Notes under the pieces: generated by a model
The model's database searches: none
Seen by the model: the letters and a program-made list of their open reading frames with translations, nothing else
What the model was told of the DNA's origin: nothing
From: Burkholderiales bacterium RIFCSPLOWO2_02_FULL_57_36
Lineage (GTDB): Bacteria > Pseudomonadota > Gammaproteobacteria > Burkholderiales > Burkholderiaceae_D
DNA length: 64,000 nt
Direction: 5' to 3'
NCBI GenBank assembly: GCA_001770855.1
Contig: MESE01000001.1
Location: forward strand, 124,001 to 188,000
Shown here: piece by piece, positions 35,193 through 44,046 of the stretch
Layout of the letters: every line of letters starts with the position of its first letter
Numbering within the stretch: position 1 is the first letter of the stretch
Position numbers and translations under genes: made by a program

Positions 35193-36851
35193 ATGAACAC
35201 CACGCACTATCCGCATTGGCCGGCCGGACTGCCGTATACGCTTACCACGCCTGAAACCAGCGTCTATGCAAATCTCGAAATTTCGGCGCGCCGATATCCC
35301 GACAAGACGGCCGTTATTTTCTACGATTCGATTCTGACGTATGCGCAATTGAATGCCGACGTCGAGGCCCTGGCCGGTTATCTGCAACAGGCATGCGGTG
35401 TGCAGCGAGGGGATCGGGTATTGCTCAACCTGCAGAATTCGCCGCAATTCATTATCGCTTTCTATGCGATTATGCGCGCTGATGCGATGGTGGTACCGGT
35501 TAACCCGATGCTGATGACCGACGAGCTGCGTCACTATGTCAACGATAGCGGCGCCAAGGCCGCGATTACTGCGCAAGATATATTTGCGAGGATAGCACCT
35601 CTGGTCGGCACCACGGGTTTGGCGAATGTCGTGGTTGCCAGCTATTCCGATGCATTGACTGCGCCGACCGAATTGGCCGTGCCGGCCTGGGTACGCGAGG
35701 AACGCAACGTGCCGACGATGCCTGGCGTCGTAATCTGGCAGGATGCAATTTCAGCACGTCATGCACCGGCACCGCATGCGGCTGGACCGGACGATCTTGC
35801 ATGCATGCCTTACACATCGGGCACTACCGGACATCCGAAGGGATGCATTCATACACATCGCTCGATGATGTTCAATGCGGTGGCCGGCCCGAGCTGGTCG
35901 GGTCCGTCGGTGCCGGATCACGTTATTTTGGCGGTGCTGCCGTTTTTCCATGTCACCGGCCTTCAAGGCAGCATGAATGCAGCGATTTTCACTGGTGCTT
36001 CGGTCGTGATCCTGCCGCGCTGGGATCGTGATGTCGCCGGGCAGTTGATTACAAGATACGGTGTCACGAGCTGGACCAGCATTCCGACAATGATGATCGA
36101 TTTCCTGTCGAATCCGCGCCTGCCCGAATACGACGTTTCAAGTCTGAAGCGTGTCTCGGGCGGCGGCGCGGCGATGCCGGCGGCGATCGGGCAGAAATTA
36201 CTGGATCTGACAGGACTCGAATACATGGAAGGCTATGGCCTGTCCGAGACAATGGCGGCGACCCATGTCAATCCGGGGCAGCGCTTGAAAAAGCAGTGTC
36301 TCGGCATTCCTTTTTTGAATGTCGACGCGCGCGTGGTCGATCCGACCACCCTGAAGATGATGCCGCCGAACGAAGTAGGCGAAATCATCATGAACGGCCC
36401 GCAGGTGTTCCAAGGTTATTGGAAAGACCCGCAGAAAACCAAGGATGCATTTGTTGAAATCGAAGGGAAGCAGTTTTTTCGGTCCGGCGATCTGGGCTAC
36501 ATCGATGAAGAAGGATTTTTCTTTTTCACGGACCGGCTGAAGCGCATGATCAATGCCAGCGGATTCAAGGTCTGGCCCGCCGAAGTCGAATCGATGATGT
36601 ATCAGCATCCGGCAATCCAGGAGTGCTGCATTATTGCCTCGCGCGATGCGTATCGCGGTGAGACCGTGAAAGCGGTGGTCGTCAAAAAAACCGGCAGCAA
36701 TGCGACCGAAGCGGACATCATGGAATGGGCGCACGAAAAGATGGCGGCATACAAGGTGCCGAAACTGGTCGAATTCGTCGATGCGTTGCCCAAATCCGCG
36801 ACCGGCAAAGTGATGTGGCGCTCCTTGCAGGAAAAAGAGCTCGCCAAATAA
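35193..36851 (+). CDS. AMP-binding acyl-CoA synthetase (fatty-acid--CoA ligase type)
   Basis: 552 residues. The adenylation signature MPYTSGTTGHPKGCIH is at ~205-220, with later A-domain blocks GYGLSETMAATHVNPG, YWKDPQKTKDAF and RSGDLGYIDEEGFFFFTDR, and the C-terminal catalytic Lys at ~539 (PKSATGKVMWR). It activates a carboxylate with ATP and forms a CoA thioester; medium- to long-chain fatty or aryl acids are typical. AGGAAGAG precedes the ATG by 5 bases. The radical-SAM gene follows 61 bases downstream on the same strand. The exact chain-length range is not predictable. Confidence 0.9.
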   Translation: MNTTHYPHWPAGLPYTLTTPETSVYANLEISARRYPDKTAVIFYDSILTYAQLNADVEALAGYLQQACGVQRGDRVLLNLQNSPQFIIAFYAIMRADAMVVPVNPMLMTDELRHYVNDSGAKAAITAQDIFARIAPLVGTTGLANVVVASYSDALTAPTELAVPAWVREERNVPTMPGVVIWQDAISARHAPAPHAAGPDDLACMPYTSGTTGHPKGCIHTHRSMMFNAVAGPSWSGPSVPDHVILAVLPFFHVTGLQGSMNAAIFTGASVVILPRWDRDVAGQLITRYGVTSWTSIPTMMIDFLSNPRLPEYDVSSLKRVSGGGAAMPAAIGQKLLDLTGLEYMEGYGLSETMAATHVNPGQRLKKQCLGIPFLNVDARVVDPTTLKMMPPNEVGEIIMNGPQVFQGYWKDPQKTKDAFVEIEGKQFFRSGDLGYIDEEGFFFFTDRLKRMINASGFKVWPAEVESMMYQHPAIQECCIIASRDAYRGETVKAVVVKKTGSNATEADIMEWAHEKMAAYKVPKLVEFVDALPKSATGKVMWRSLQEKELAK

Positions 36852-36912
36852 GCAGGGCGGCTCGGCCAGTCTGCGTGGCGGTCGAGCCGCAACCTTGTCC
36901 GGGGAGCGTAAA

Positions 36913-38445
36913 ATGGTGGTTTCCCCGGCGCCGCTTGCAATGACCATCCTCCTTTCCACCATCAATTCCCGCTATGCGCATGCCTCGCTTGGCCTGCGTT
37001 ATCTGCTTGCCAATATGGGAGACTTGCAGCCGCAAACCAGGCTGCAGGAATTTGTAAGCGGCAGCAAAACCACCGACATCGTTGAAAAAATTCTGGCGCA
37101 TCAGCCGCGCGTGATCGGTTTTGGCGTTTATATCTGGAACGTCGAAGAAACCACCAAAGTGGTCGCGATGCTGAAGCGTGTCGCACCCGAAATTGCCATC
37201 GTGCTGGGCGGTCCGGAAGTGTCGTATGAACCGGGCGAACAGACCATTGTGCAGATGGCGGATTATCTGGTGACCGGCTGGGGCGAGATCACTTTCCCGC
37301 AGTTGTGCCGTGCGATCATCCACGGCCCCAAACCGCTGATGAAAATCAATGCGGGCGTACAGCCGCCGTTGGCCGATATTGCATTGCCGTATGCGTTGTA
37401 TACGGATGAGGATATCGCGCACCGCACCTTGTATGTGGAAGCGTCTCGCGGCTGCCCGTTCAAATGCGAGTTTTGCCTGTCGTCGCTGGACAAGACGGCG
37501 TGGCCGTTCGAGCTCGACGGATTCTTGAACGAGTTGGAGATTTTACATGCGCGCGGTGCGCGCTTGTTCAAGTTCGTCGATCGCACATTCAATCTGAATA
37601 TCAAGTCGAGCCTGAAGATCATGCAATTCTTTCTCGACAAACTGGAAGCCGATCCGCACGATCCGGTGTTTGCGCATTTCGAGGTGGTGCCCGACCATTT
37701 GCCGGACGCGTTGAAAGACGGTATCCGGAAATTTCCGCCTGGTACCCTGCAATTCGAGATCGGTATTCAGTCATTCAATCCGGAGGTGCAAACGCTGGTC
37801 AGTCGCAAGCAGAATAACGAGAAAGCGGCAGAAAACATCCGGTGGCTGTGCGAGCATTCACATGCGCATCTGCATGTCGACCTGATCGCCGGTTTGCCCG
37901 GCGAGGATGTGGAAAGTTTCGCACGCGGCTTCGACAAGTTGCATGCATTGAAGCCGCACGAGATCCAGTTCGGCATTTTGAAGCGATTGCGCGGTACGCC
38001 GATCATTCGCCATACGCAGACATATGGATTGGTATTCGATTCAAATCCGCCTTACACGATTCTGGCTACGGATCGCATCGATTTCGCGAACATGCAACGG
38101 CTGGTGCGTTTCGCTCGCTACTGGGATCTGATCGCCAACTCCGGGCGATTTGCACATACTCTGCCGATGATCTTGGACAGCGAACCGTTTGCCAATTTCA
38201 TGGCGCTATCGGACTGGATATATGCGAAGACCGATGCGACGCATCGCATCGCCCTTGAACGCCTGGCGGCGCTGGTAGCAGAATGGATGGGCACGCGCGG
38301 CGCGGATGCCGATGCCGTGTCGGCGTTGTTGGCGAGCGACTATGCCGGTCAAGCGAACAAATCGCATATCAAGCCGAAAGCGGCCGGTCCCGCCAAAGCC
38401 GACTCGGCTTTACCGCGGCGCCAGGCGCAGCATCTGGCGGCTTGA
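36913..38445 (+). CDS. B12-binding radical SAM protein (DUF4080 type)
   Basis: 510 residues. N-terminal part (to ~150) is a cobalamin-binding Rossmann-like domain (VIGFGVYIWNVEETTKVVAM; IVLGGPEVSYEPGEQ). The radical-SAM cluster is in YVEASRGCPFKCEFCLSSLD (CxxxCxxC), followed by LQFEIGIQSFNPEV. The C-terminal DUF4080 domain has FGILKRLRGTPIIRH. Class B radical SAM enzymes methylate unactivated carbons or do other cobalamin-dependent chemistry; the substrate is unknown. GGGGAG lies 6 bases before ATG 36913. Confidence 0.88.
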   Translation: MVVSPAPLAMTILLSTINSRYAHASLGLRYLLANMGDLQPQTRLQEFVSGSKTTDIVEKILAHQPRVIGFGVYIWNVEETTKVVAMLKRVAPEIAIVLGGPEVSYEPGEQTIVQMADYLVTGWGEITFPQLCRAIIHGPKPLMKINAGVQPPLADIALPYALYTDEDIAHRTLYVEASRGCPFKCEFCLSSLDKTAWPFELDGFLNELEILHARGARLFKFVDRTFNLNIKSSLKIMQFFLDKLEADPHDPVFAHFEVVPDHLPDALKDGIRKFPPGTLQFEIGIQSFNPEVQTLVSRKQNNEKAAENIRWLCEHSHAHLHVDLIAGLPGEDVESFARGFDKLHALKPHEIQFGILKRLRGTPIIRHTQTYGLVFDSNPPYTILATDRIDFANMQRLVRFARYWDLIANSGRFAHTLPMILDSEPFANFMALSDWIYAKTDATHRIALERLAALVAEWMGTRGADADAVSALLASDYAGQANKSHIKPKAAGPAKADSALPRRQAQHLAA

Positions 38446-38492
38446 TTAAAAGACCGCCAATTGCTTGAACTCTAAAAAATGATTGTCAGCAA

Positions 38493-38708
38493 TTAGTTTC
38501 CCTTATTTCGCCATGACTCAAGCAGTTGCTGCGAGGTATGGTCGATCTGTTCCATCGGGATTGTTTTTTCCTGTTTAAAAATCATCATCGCATACACGGT
38601 CGCAAGCGCGTCGACTTCAGGCGAAAGCGCGCGTTCCTCGCCGCGCGATGGCCGTAGCGAGCGCCAATAATTGATGGCTTCTTCCAGTTCAGACAGCGTG
38701 ATATCCAT
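38493..38708 (-). CDS. DUF3717 domain-containing protein
   Basis: 71 residues starting MDITLSELEEAINYWRSLRP, which I recognise as DUF3717, a small alpha-helical family found almost only in Burkholderiales. A second block is LSPEVDALATVYAMMIFKQE. No function is known. The start is the ATG at 38708; the longer frame upstream has no conserved residues. It ends 48 bases from the end of the convergent radical-SAM gene. Confidence 0.85.
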   Translation of the reverse strand: MDITLSELEEAINYWRSLRPSRGEERALSPEVDALATVYAMMIFKQEKTIPMEQIDHTSQQLLESWRNKGN

Positions 38709-38775
38709 GTGGCCATTGTACGCGCAGCCGAAGTGCAAATTCCCCTAAGCCGGGTAAGAGCATCTTGAGCATGCA

Positions 38776-39429
38776 TCAAGATGCTTTTCTGAATGTCACA
38801 TTGATGCGCCTGCGGCCCAGCATTGGATGATGTCCGTCTGCCAGCGGCGCGATCCCATGGAAGGCGAATCTGGCGGGGCCGCCCCATACGGCGACATCGC
38901 CATGCGTCAGCCGATAATGTTGCGGTCTGTCGCTGCGATGCATGCCGCCGAACAGGAACACTGCCGGCAAACCGAGCGAGACTGACACAATCGGCGCAAC
39001 GACATCGCGCTCGTGCCGGTCCTGGTGCAGCGATAGCCGTGAGCCCGGTTCATAGCAATTGATCAGACAGGTATCGGGTGTGAAACTTTCAAAGCCTGCT
39101 TGCGAAGCCGCATTCCTTGCCATCTCAGTGAATACGGCAGGTATGGCAGGCCATGCCTGTCCGCTTGCGGGATCGATGGGATCATAGCGATATCCGCTTC
39201 GATCCGAAACCCAGCCAAGCCGGCCGCAACAGGTCATCGACACCGACATTCGATATCCGCCGGGCGTGACCAGATGACGCAAGGGCGCCTGCGCAATCAC
39301 TTCCTCCACGGCACAGAGTAAAACACGATCGACTTCCCCGGCAAAACCACGCAGCAGCACTGCTCCATCAGCAAGATGAATCTGCCGCGGATTCAAATCA
39401 GGCAAACCCTCAAACAGATCGCCGGTCAT
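38776..39429 (-). CDS. alkB: DNA oxidative demethylase AlkB
   Basis: Fe(II)/2-oxoglutarate dioxygenase that removes N1-methyladenine and N3-methylcytosine from DNA. 217 residues; the iron ligands are in NCYEPGSRLSLHQDRHE (HxD) and FAFHGIAP (distal His), and the 2-oxoglutarate Arg is in RRRINVTFR. The N-terminal ILADGAVLLRGFA-like block (HLADGAVLLRGFA) is typical. It overlaps ada by 4 bases (ATGA), the classic ada-alkB operon. Length matches E. coli AlkB (216). Confidence 0.96.
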   Translation of the reverse strand: MTGDLFEGLPDLNPRQIHLADGAVLLRGFAGEVDRVLLCAVEEVIAQAPLRHLVTPGGYRMSVSMTCCGRLGWVSDRSGYRYDPIDPASGQAWPAIPAVFTEMARNAASQAGFESFTPDTCLINCYEPGSRLSLHQDRHERDVVAPIVSVSLGLPAVFLFGGMHRSDRPQHYRLTHGDVAVWGGPARFAFHGIAPLADGHHPMLGRRRINVTFRKAS

Positions 39430-40511
39430 TTGATCGCTTCACGCTCAAGCAGGGTGCGCTTTCGGTCCACTCCCCAACGGTAGCCGGAAAGCGCGCCATC
39501 GCTGCGCACAACCCGATGACAAGGAATGGCGACGGCAATCGCGTTGGCTGCACAAGCCTGGGCGACTGCGCGTACCGCCTTCGGCGCGCCAATGCGTTTT
39601 GCGAGTTCGGTATAGCTGACGGTTGAGCCTGGCGGAATCGCGCGCAATGCTTGCCAGATGCGTTGCTGAAAAACCGTGCCGCGCACGTCCAGCGGCAGAT
39701 CGAGGCCAAGCGCCGGAGCATCCAGAAATCCGACCACTTGCGCAACCGTCCGTTCAAATTCCTTGTCGCCGCCGAGCAGATTCGCGCGGGGAAACCGATC
39801 CTGAAGATCGCGTACCAGGAAATCCGGATCGTCGTCAATGAGAATGGCGCATACGCCTTTACCGGTGGCGGCCACCAGCACCGCTCCCATTGAACATTGG
39901 CCGACCGCAAAGCGAATGTCGAGATTGGCGCCACCGGCCCGAAAACTCGTCGGCGTCATGCCCAGCACTTGATCGGAGGTGGCGTAAAAGCGTCCATTGG
40001 AATTGAAGCCGGCATCATAAATGGCGGCCGTCACTGTTTCACTATCGCCGAGCTTCTCGCGCATCCGCTTGCTGCGATGCGCAGCGGCATATGCCTTGGG
40101 CGTCACTCCTGCGATTTCCTTGAAGATTCGATGAAAATGATAGCGGCTCATGCCGGCCGCCTGCGCCAGAACATCCAGACTCGGCATGGCATCGTCGGTT
40201 TCAATCAGCTGACAAATATGAGCGACCATCGCCGCATGTTGCTTCATCAGCGACGGCTGATCGGGCCTGCAGCGCTTGCATGCGCGAAAACCTGCTCGTT
40301 CCGCATCCGCACACGTCGTATGGAAACGCACATTTTCGCGCCTGGCCAGACGCGACGGGCAACTTGGCCGGCAAAATACGCCGGTCGTCGATACCGAATA
40401 ATAGAATTGTCCATCGGCGGCAGGATCGCGCCTGATCACTGCCGCCCAGCGCTCATGCTCATCCGTAAAGGACGCGCGAGCAATATCTTCTTTCAATGTC
40501 GTGGTTTGCAT
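39426..40511 (-). CDS. ada: Bifunctional Ada: methylphosphotriester and O6-methylguanine-DNA methyltransferase, regulator
   Basis: 361 residues from ATG 40511 (a second ATG three codons upstream, 40520, is possible). The N-terminal Zn domain carries four Cys: VFCRPSCPSRLARRENVRF (two) and FRACKRCRPDQ (two). An AraC-type helix-turn-helix follows (VLAQAAGMSRYHFHRIFKE). The C-terminal domain has the acceptor Cys in AVAIPCHRVVRSDG (PCHRV). It repairs alkylation damage irreversibly and, when methylated, activates its own operon with alkB. A TTG-started extension to 40691 has no conserved residues. Confidence 0.95.
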   Translation of the reverse strand: MQTTTLKEDIARASFTDEHERWAAVIRRDPAADGQFYYSVSTTGVFCRPSCPSRLARRENVRFHTTCADAERAGFRACKRCRPDQPSLMKQHAAMVAHICQLIETDDAMPSLDVLAQAAGMSRYHFHRIFKEIAGVTPKAYAAAHRSKRMREKLGDSETVTAAIYDAGFNSNGRFYATSDQVLGMTPTSFRAGGANLDIRFAVGQCSMGAVLVAATGKGVCAILIDDDPDFLVRDLQDRFPRANLLGGDKEFERTVAQVVGFLDAPALGLDLPLDVRGTVFQQRIWQALRAIPPGSTVSYTELAKRIGAPKAVRAVAQACAANAIAVAIPCHRVVRSDGALSGYRWGVDRKRTLLEREAIK

Positions 40512-40653
40512 GGCTGTCATCCGTACCGGTGTTGTGAACTGATAGGTCCATTCTAGCGGGGCGCCGGCAGCTTGCACTCCGGCTCTTGCTTTCGAATCCA
40601 CGTGACCGGAAATGCACACCGTCAAGGATGCAATCGGCGTTGGGCGGAATGGC

Positions 40654-40794
40654 TCAAAAGCACATGATGATGCGATTGGCAAGATCGACAACGAAGGAGG
40701 GGCGCAAATAAGCCATGAAGGCGAACGTCAGCACGGCAGCGAACACCGTGCCGAGCAGCCAACGCTTGATGCGCGTGTGCAAAACGGGATTCAT
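40654..40794 (-). CDS. 46-residue single-pass membrane protein, conserved-looking
   Basis: A short frame starting MNPVLHTRIKRWLLGT, with a hydrophobic helix (VFAAVLTFAFMAYL), and ending RPSFVVDLANRIIMCF. It is too short for many gene finders but the last 15 residues (FVVDLANRIIMCF) look like a motif I have seen in other short betaproteobacterial membrane proteins; this is memory, not a search. It starts 5 bases after the stop of the MFS gene on the same strand, so it is likely translated with it. Ribosome site is weak. Confidence 0.6.
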   Translation of the reverse strand: MNPVLHTRIKRWLLGTVFAAVLTFAFMAYLRPSFVVDLANRIIMCF

Positions 40795-40799
40795 TTATA

Positions 40800-42017
40800 T
40801 CAAGCCATTGCCGGTTGAGCGCGGGTGATCGGTTTTTCATTGATCGGCAGGTTGATCAAGGCAGCAAACACACCCAGCGCAATCGTAATCATCCAGACCG
40901 TATCGTAGCTGCCTTGCTTTGTATAAAGATAGCCGCCCAGCCATACGCCCAGAAAGCTGCCGACCTGATGCGAGAAAAACACGAATCCGGACAGCATCGA
41001 TAGATACTTTACGCCAAAAATGCCGGCAATGACGCCGTTTGTCAGCGGCACCGTCGACAGCCACAACAAGCCCATCGCGGCCGAAAAGACATAGACCGAC
41101 CAGGACGACAGCGGTGCGAGCAGGAACAAGGCAATGATCACCGAGCGGCCGATATAAATCGATGAGAGCAAATACCGTTTCGGCAGTGTGCCTCCCAGCT
41201 TGCCCGCATAAAATGAGCCGAAAATATTGAACAGTCCGATCAATGCCAGTGCAACCACCGCAACGGTCGGGTCCATCAGGCCTTTGTCTTTCAAATAGGC
41301 AGGCAGATGAACTGCGATGAATACGACCTGGAAACCGCAAACGAAATAGCCGGCCACCAGCAACAGAAATGGCCGATAGGCGAATGCTTCCCTGGTGGCT
41401 TCCCAGATGCTTTGTTCGCGCCCCGCTGCCTTGACGACGGGCGGTTCGCGCAGCCAGAACGTCATCGGAATCATGGCGATCACCACTAGCGCGGCGAGTA
41501 TGAAAAATGCATTTTGCCAACCGGTTACCGATATCAGTTGCTGTTCGACCGGCATCATCACGAATTGCCCGAACGATCCGGCAGCGGAAGAAATGCCGAA
41601 TGCCCAGGACCGTTTGGATTCGGGAGACACGCGTCCGATGATGCCGCTGATCGCGCCGAACGCGGTGCACGACAATGCGGCACCGATCAATACGCCGGAG
41701 CCGACCACGAACAGCACGGGTTGATCGACCAGCGCCATCCACAACAGGCCCGCCATGTACAGAAATGCACCGGCGATCACGACGCGTGCGGTACCGAAAC
41801 GGTCTGCCGCCATCCCGGCAAACGGGCCGAACACACCCCACATCAGATTTTGCAATGCCAGCGCCAGTGAAAAGGTTTCACGGGTCCAGCCATGCGCTTG
41901 AGAAATCGGTTGCAGCCAGAAGCCGAAACCATGGCGCACGCCCATCGCCAGAGTCAAGACTATGCCGCTTGCGATCAGAACGGCTTTTAACTCTGGCGTG
42001 CGGGAGACGGTAAACAT
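40800..42017 (-). CDS. MFS transporter
   Basis: 405 residues with twelve predicted membrane helices and the MFS loop motif GMAADRFGTARVV between helices 2 and 3. Blocks such as GVRHGFGFWLQPISQAHGWT and LPAYLKDKGL resemble monocarboxylate/oxalate-formate type (OFA-like) transporters, but this is not decisive. The start is the ATG at 42017 (MFTVSRTPELKAV). A 46-residue membrane protein gene follows 5 bases downstream. The substrate is unknown. Confidence 0.88.
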   Translation of the reverse strand: MFTVSRTPELKAVLIASGIVLTLAMGVRHGFGFWLQPISQAHGWTRETFSLALALQNLMWGVFGPFAGMAADRFGTARVVIAGAFLYMAGLLWMALVDQPVLFVVGSGVLIGAALSCTAFGAISGIIGRVSPESKRSWAFGISSAAGSFGQFVMMPVEQQLISVTGWQNAFFILAALVVIAMIPMTFWLREPPVVKAAGREQSIWEATREAFAYRPFLLLVAGYFVCGFQVVFIAVHLPAYLKDKGLMDPTVAVVALALIGLFNIFGSFYAGKLGGTLPKRYLLSSIYIGRSVIIALFLLAPLSSWSVYVFSAAMGLLWLSTVPLTNGVIAGIFGVKYLSMLSGFVFFSHQVGSFLGVWLGGYLYTKQGSYDTVWMITIALGVFAALINLPINEKPITRAQPAMA

Positions 42018-42148
42018 GGCGGATGAAAAGTGAATATGCGGAAAAAGAGTGTAGCGCAAAGCCGCCGGTCGGGTGGCCTGCCCGATTTGCCGGGCCAGGT
42101 CCGGCCGCGGTTATCGATCAGCATACTTTGGCCAGACTAAATACCAAA

Positions 42149-42988
42149 TTATTCGGCTAAGAAATTGCGCACAACCTCGATTTGATCTGGAACATTCAGG
42201 CATGGCGCGTGACCGCAGCCTGGTACGACCACCAACTTGGCGCACGGGCCGCGCTGCGTCATCGCCTGCGCTGTTTCCGGCGGCAGCAAATCGGAGTGTT
42301 CGCCACGTAGCAACAGGGTCGGCATGTCGAGCGTATCGTACGCTTCTTCGACGAAGTAATCGTCAGGGTGAACGATGAATTGCCGCACCATCGCAGGATC
42401 GTAATGGGCAGTAATTTTTCCGTTCGGCAGGCGCCGCACGGAGGTCTCGGCCATGCGCCGCCATTGCACATCGCTTTGCCAGCCGTAGGGCAGATAAATC
42501 GTTCGCAAATAGGCTTCGAATTCGGTAACCGTATCGAATTGCGCCGGATTGCCTGCGTACGACTTGATTCTATCGATCGCCGCCTGAACCGGCGATGTGC
42601 CGATGTCATTGAGTACCAGATGACTGATACGGTTCTTGAGCGTGGTCGCCGCCGCCACGGTGCCGATCGCGCCGCCCATCGATGTGCCGACCCAGCGCAT
42701 GCGGTCGATGCCGAGCTGATCGGCCAGATCCCAGGCAATGCGCGCATAAAACGCCAGGCAATATTCATTGTCCGGCTCCGGGCTCCATTGCGACAAGCCG
42801 CGTCCGATGGTATCGGGACAGATGATGCGGTAAGTATCCGCAAGCGCTGCCGCCAAGTCGTCGAAATCACGACAGGTGCGCGCCAGTCCGTGCCACAGGA
42901 TCAGCGGTGACGCATCCCGATTGCCCCACTCGACATAATGAATTTCTCTGTCGCAGCAGTGGATGTAATGGGAAGAGGGATCCATCAT
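42149..42988 (-). CDS. Alpha/beta hydrolase, last gene of the liv-type operon
   Basis: 279 residues. The nucleophile Ser is in WVGTSMGGAIGTVAAA (GTSMG); the acid Asp is in the TLLLRGEHSDLLPP block and the His in VPGCGHAPCLNVP. The start overlaps the livM stop by 4 bases (ATGA) and GGAG lies upstream, so translation is coupled to the transporter genes. That makes it likely to act on the imported compound, for example by hydrolysing an ester, amide or ring. No signal peptide. This coupling is an inference from gene order. Confidence 0.88.
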   Translation of the reverse strand: MMDPSSHYIHCCDREIHYVEWGNRDASPLILWHGLARTCRDFDDLAAALADTYRIICPDTIGRGLSQWSPEPDNEYCLAFYARIAWDLADQLGIDRMRWVGTSMGGAIGTVAAATTLKNRISHLVLNDIGTSPVQAAIDRIKSYAGNPAQFDTVTEFEAYLRTIYLPYGWQSDVQWRRMAETSVRRLPNGKITAHYDPAMVRQFIVHPDDYFVEEAYDTLDMPTLLLRGEHSDLLPPETAQAMTQRGPCAKLVVVPGCGHAPCLNVPDQIEVVRNFLAE

Positions 42989-44046
42989 TTTCTCCATGTA
43001 CGCAATTTTCCGACAATACCGGTCGGGAAAAAATATACCGAAAGAATGAACAAGATTCCGAGCCACAACAGCCAGCGATCAGGCGATAGCAGCGCAGGCA
43101 ACAGCGGAATTCCTTGCGTTGCTTCGGCACCGAGCGCCATCAGATCCTGCAGATAACTTTGTGCCAGCAGAAAAATCGTGGCGCCGCACACTGCGCCATA
43201 CATGGTGCCCATGCCGCCGATCACTACGATCAGCAGGATGTCGATCATGATTTCAAACGATAGCGAAGTATCGGGGCCGTTATAGCGCAGCCATAGCGCG
43301 AGCAGGCATCCGGCCAATGTGGCAAATCCCGCAGCCAGCACGTTGGACAAGGTACGAAACACCACCGTGCGATAACCGATCGCTTCGGCGCGGAAATCAT
43401 TTTCGCGAATCGCCTGCAGCACGCGCCCGAACGGGGAATTGACGATGCGCAGCATCGCCAGGAACAGCAGCACAGCGCATGCGAACACGATGTAGTAGGT
43501 AATGAATCTCCCGTTCAGAGCCGCACCGAGAAATGGTTCTTCGAGCAACTGGTAGCCGGGCGTCAGTATTTCCGGCAATTTGAAATTCAACCCGTCTTCA
43601 CCGCCGGTAACTTCCGACAGTTGCGATGCCAGCGTCTGGAATGCCGATGCCACTGCCAGCGTAATCATCGCGTAAAAAATTGCCCGCACCCGCAACGAGA
43701 ACAAGCCGATCACCAGCGACAGCGCCAGTGACAATACGACCGATGCACCGACGCCGAGCAGCAGCGCTTCCCATGACGGACCCATGCGGGCGCTGGCAAT
43801 CGACACGCCATACGCACCGATGCCGAAAAACATGGTGTGGGCGAATGACACGATGCCGGTATAGCCGAGCAAAAGATCGTAGCTGGCAACCAGTACGATA
43901 AAAATCAGGATCTTCGCTGCGACATTCAGGGCCTTCGCGCCGGGGAACAGGAAAGGAGCGAACGCGAGTCCGAACAGAATCACGAGCAGGATGGCTACCA
44001 GCAGGCGGCTGCGCGGCAGGTCATGAGACAGCATGCGCGCGATCAT
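42985..44046 (-). CDS. livM: Branched-chain amino-acid-type ABC transporter permease
   Basis: 353 residues from ATG 44046 (or the ATG 12 bases on). Ten or so hydrophobic helices and the LivM blocks LGYTGIVSFAHTMFFGIGAY and FGRVLQAIRENDFRAEAIGY are visible, with VVIGGMGTMYGAVCGATIF toward the end. It pairs with LivH as the inner-membrane channel of the ABC importer. The ATG overlaps the livH stop by 4 bases (ATGA). A much longer frame upstream is an unrelated shadow of livH. Confidence 0.94.
   Translation of the reverse strand: MIARMLSHDLPRSRLLVAILLVILFGLAFAPFLFPGAKALNVAAKILIFIVLVASYDLLLGYTGIVSFAHTMFFGIGAYGVSIASARMGPSWEALLLGVGASVVLSLALSLVIGLFSLRVRAIFYAMITLAVASAFQTLASQLSEVTGGEDGLNFKLPEILTPGYQLLEEPFLGAALNGRFITYYIVFACAVLLFLAMLRIVNSPFGRVLQAIRENDFRAEAIGYRTVVFRTLSNVLAAGFATLAGCLLALWLRYNGPDTSLSFEIMIDILLIVVIGGMGTMYGAVCGATIFLLAQSYLQDLMALGAEATQGIPLLPALLSPDRWLLWLGILFILSVYFFPTGIVGKLRTWRK

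Noticed and set aside
40837-41841. A 334-codon leftward frame inside the MFS gene
   Set aside because: Arg-rich, no hydrophobic pattern; a shadow of the transporter.
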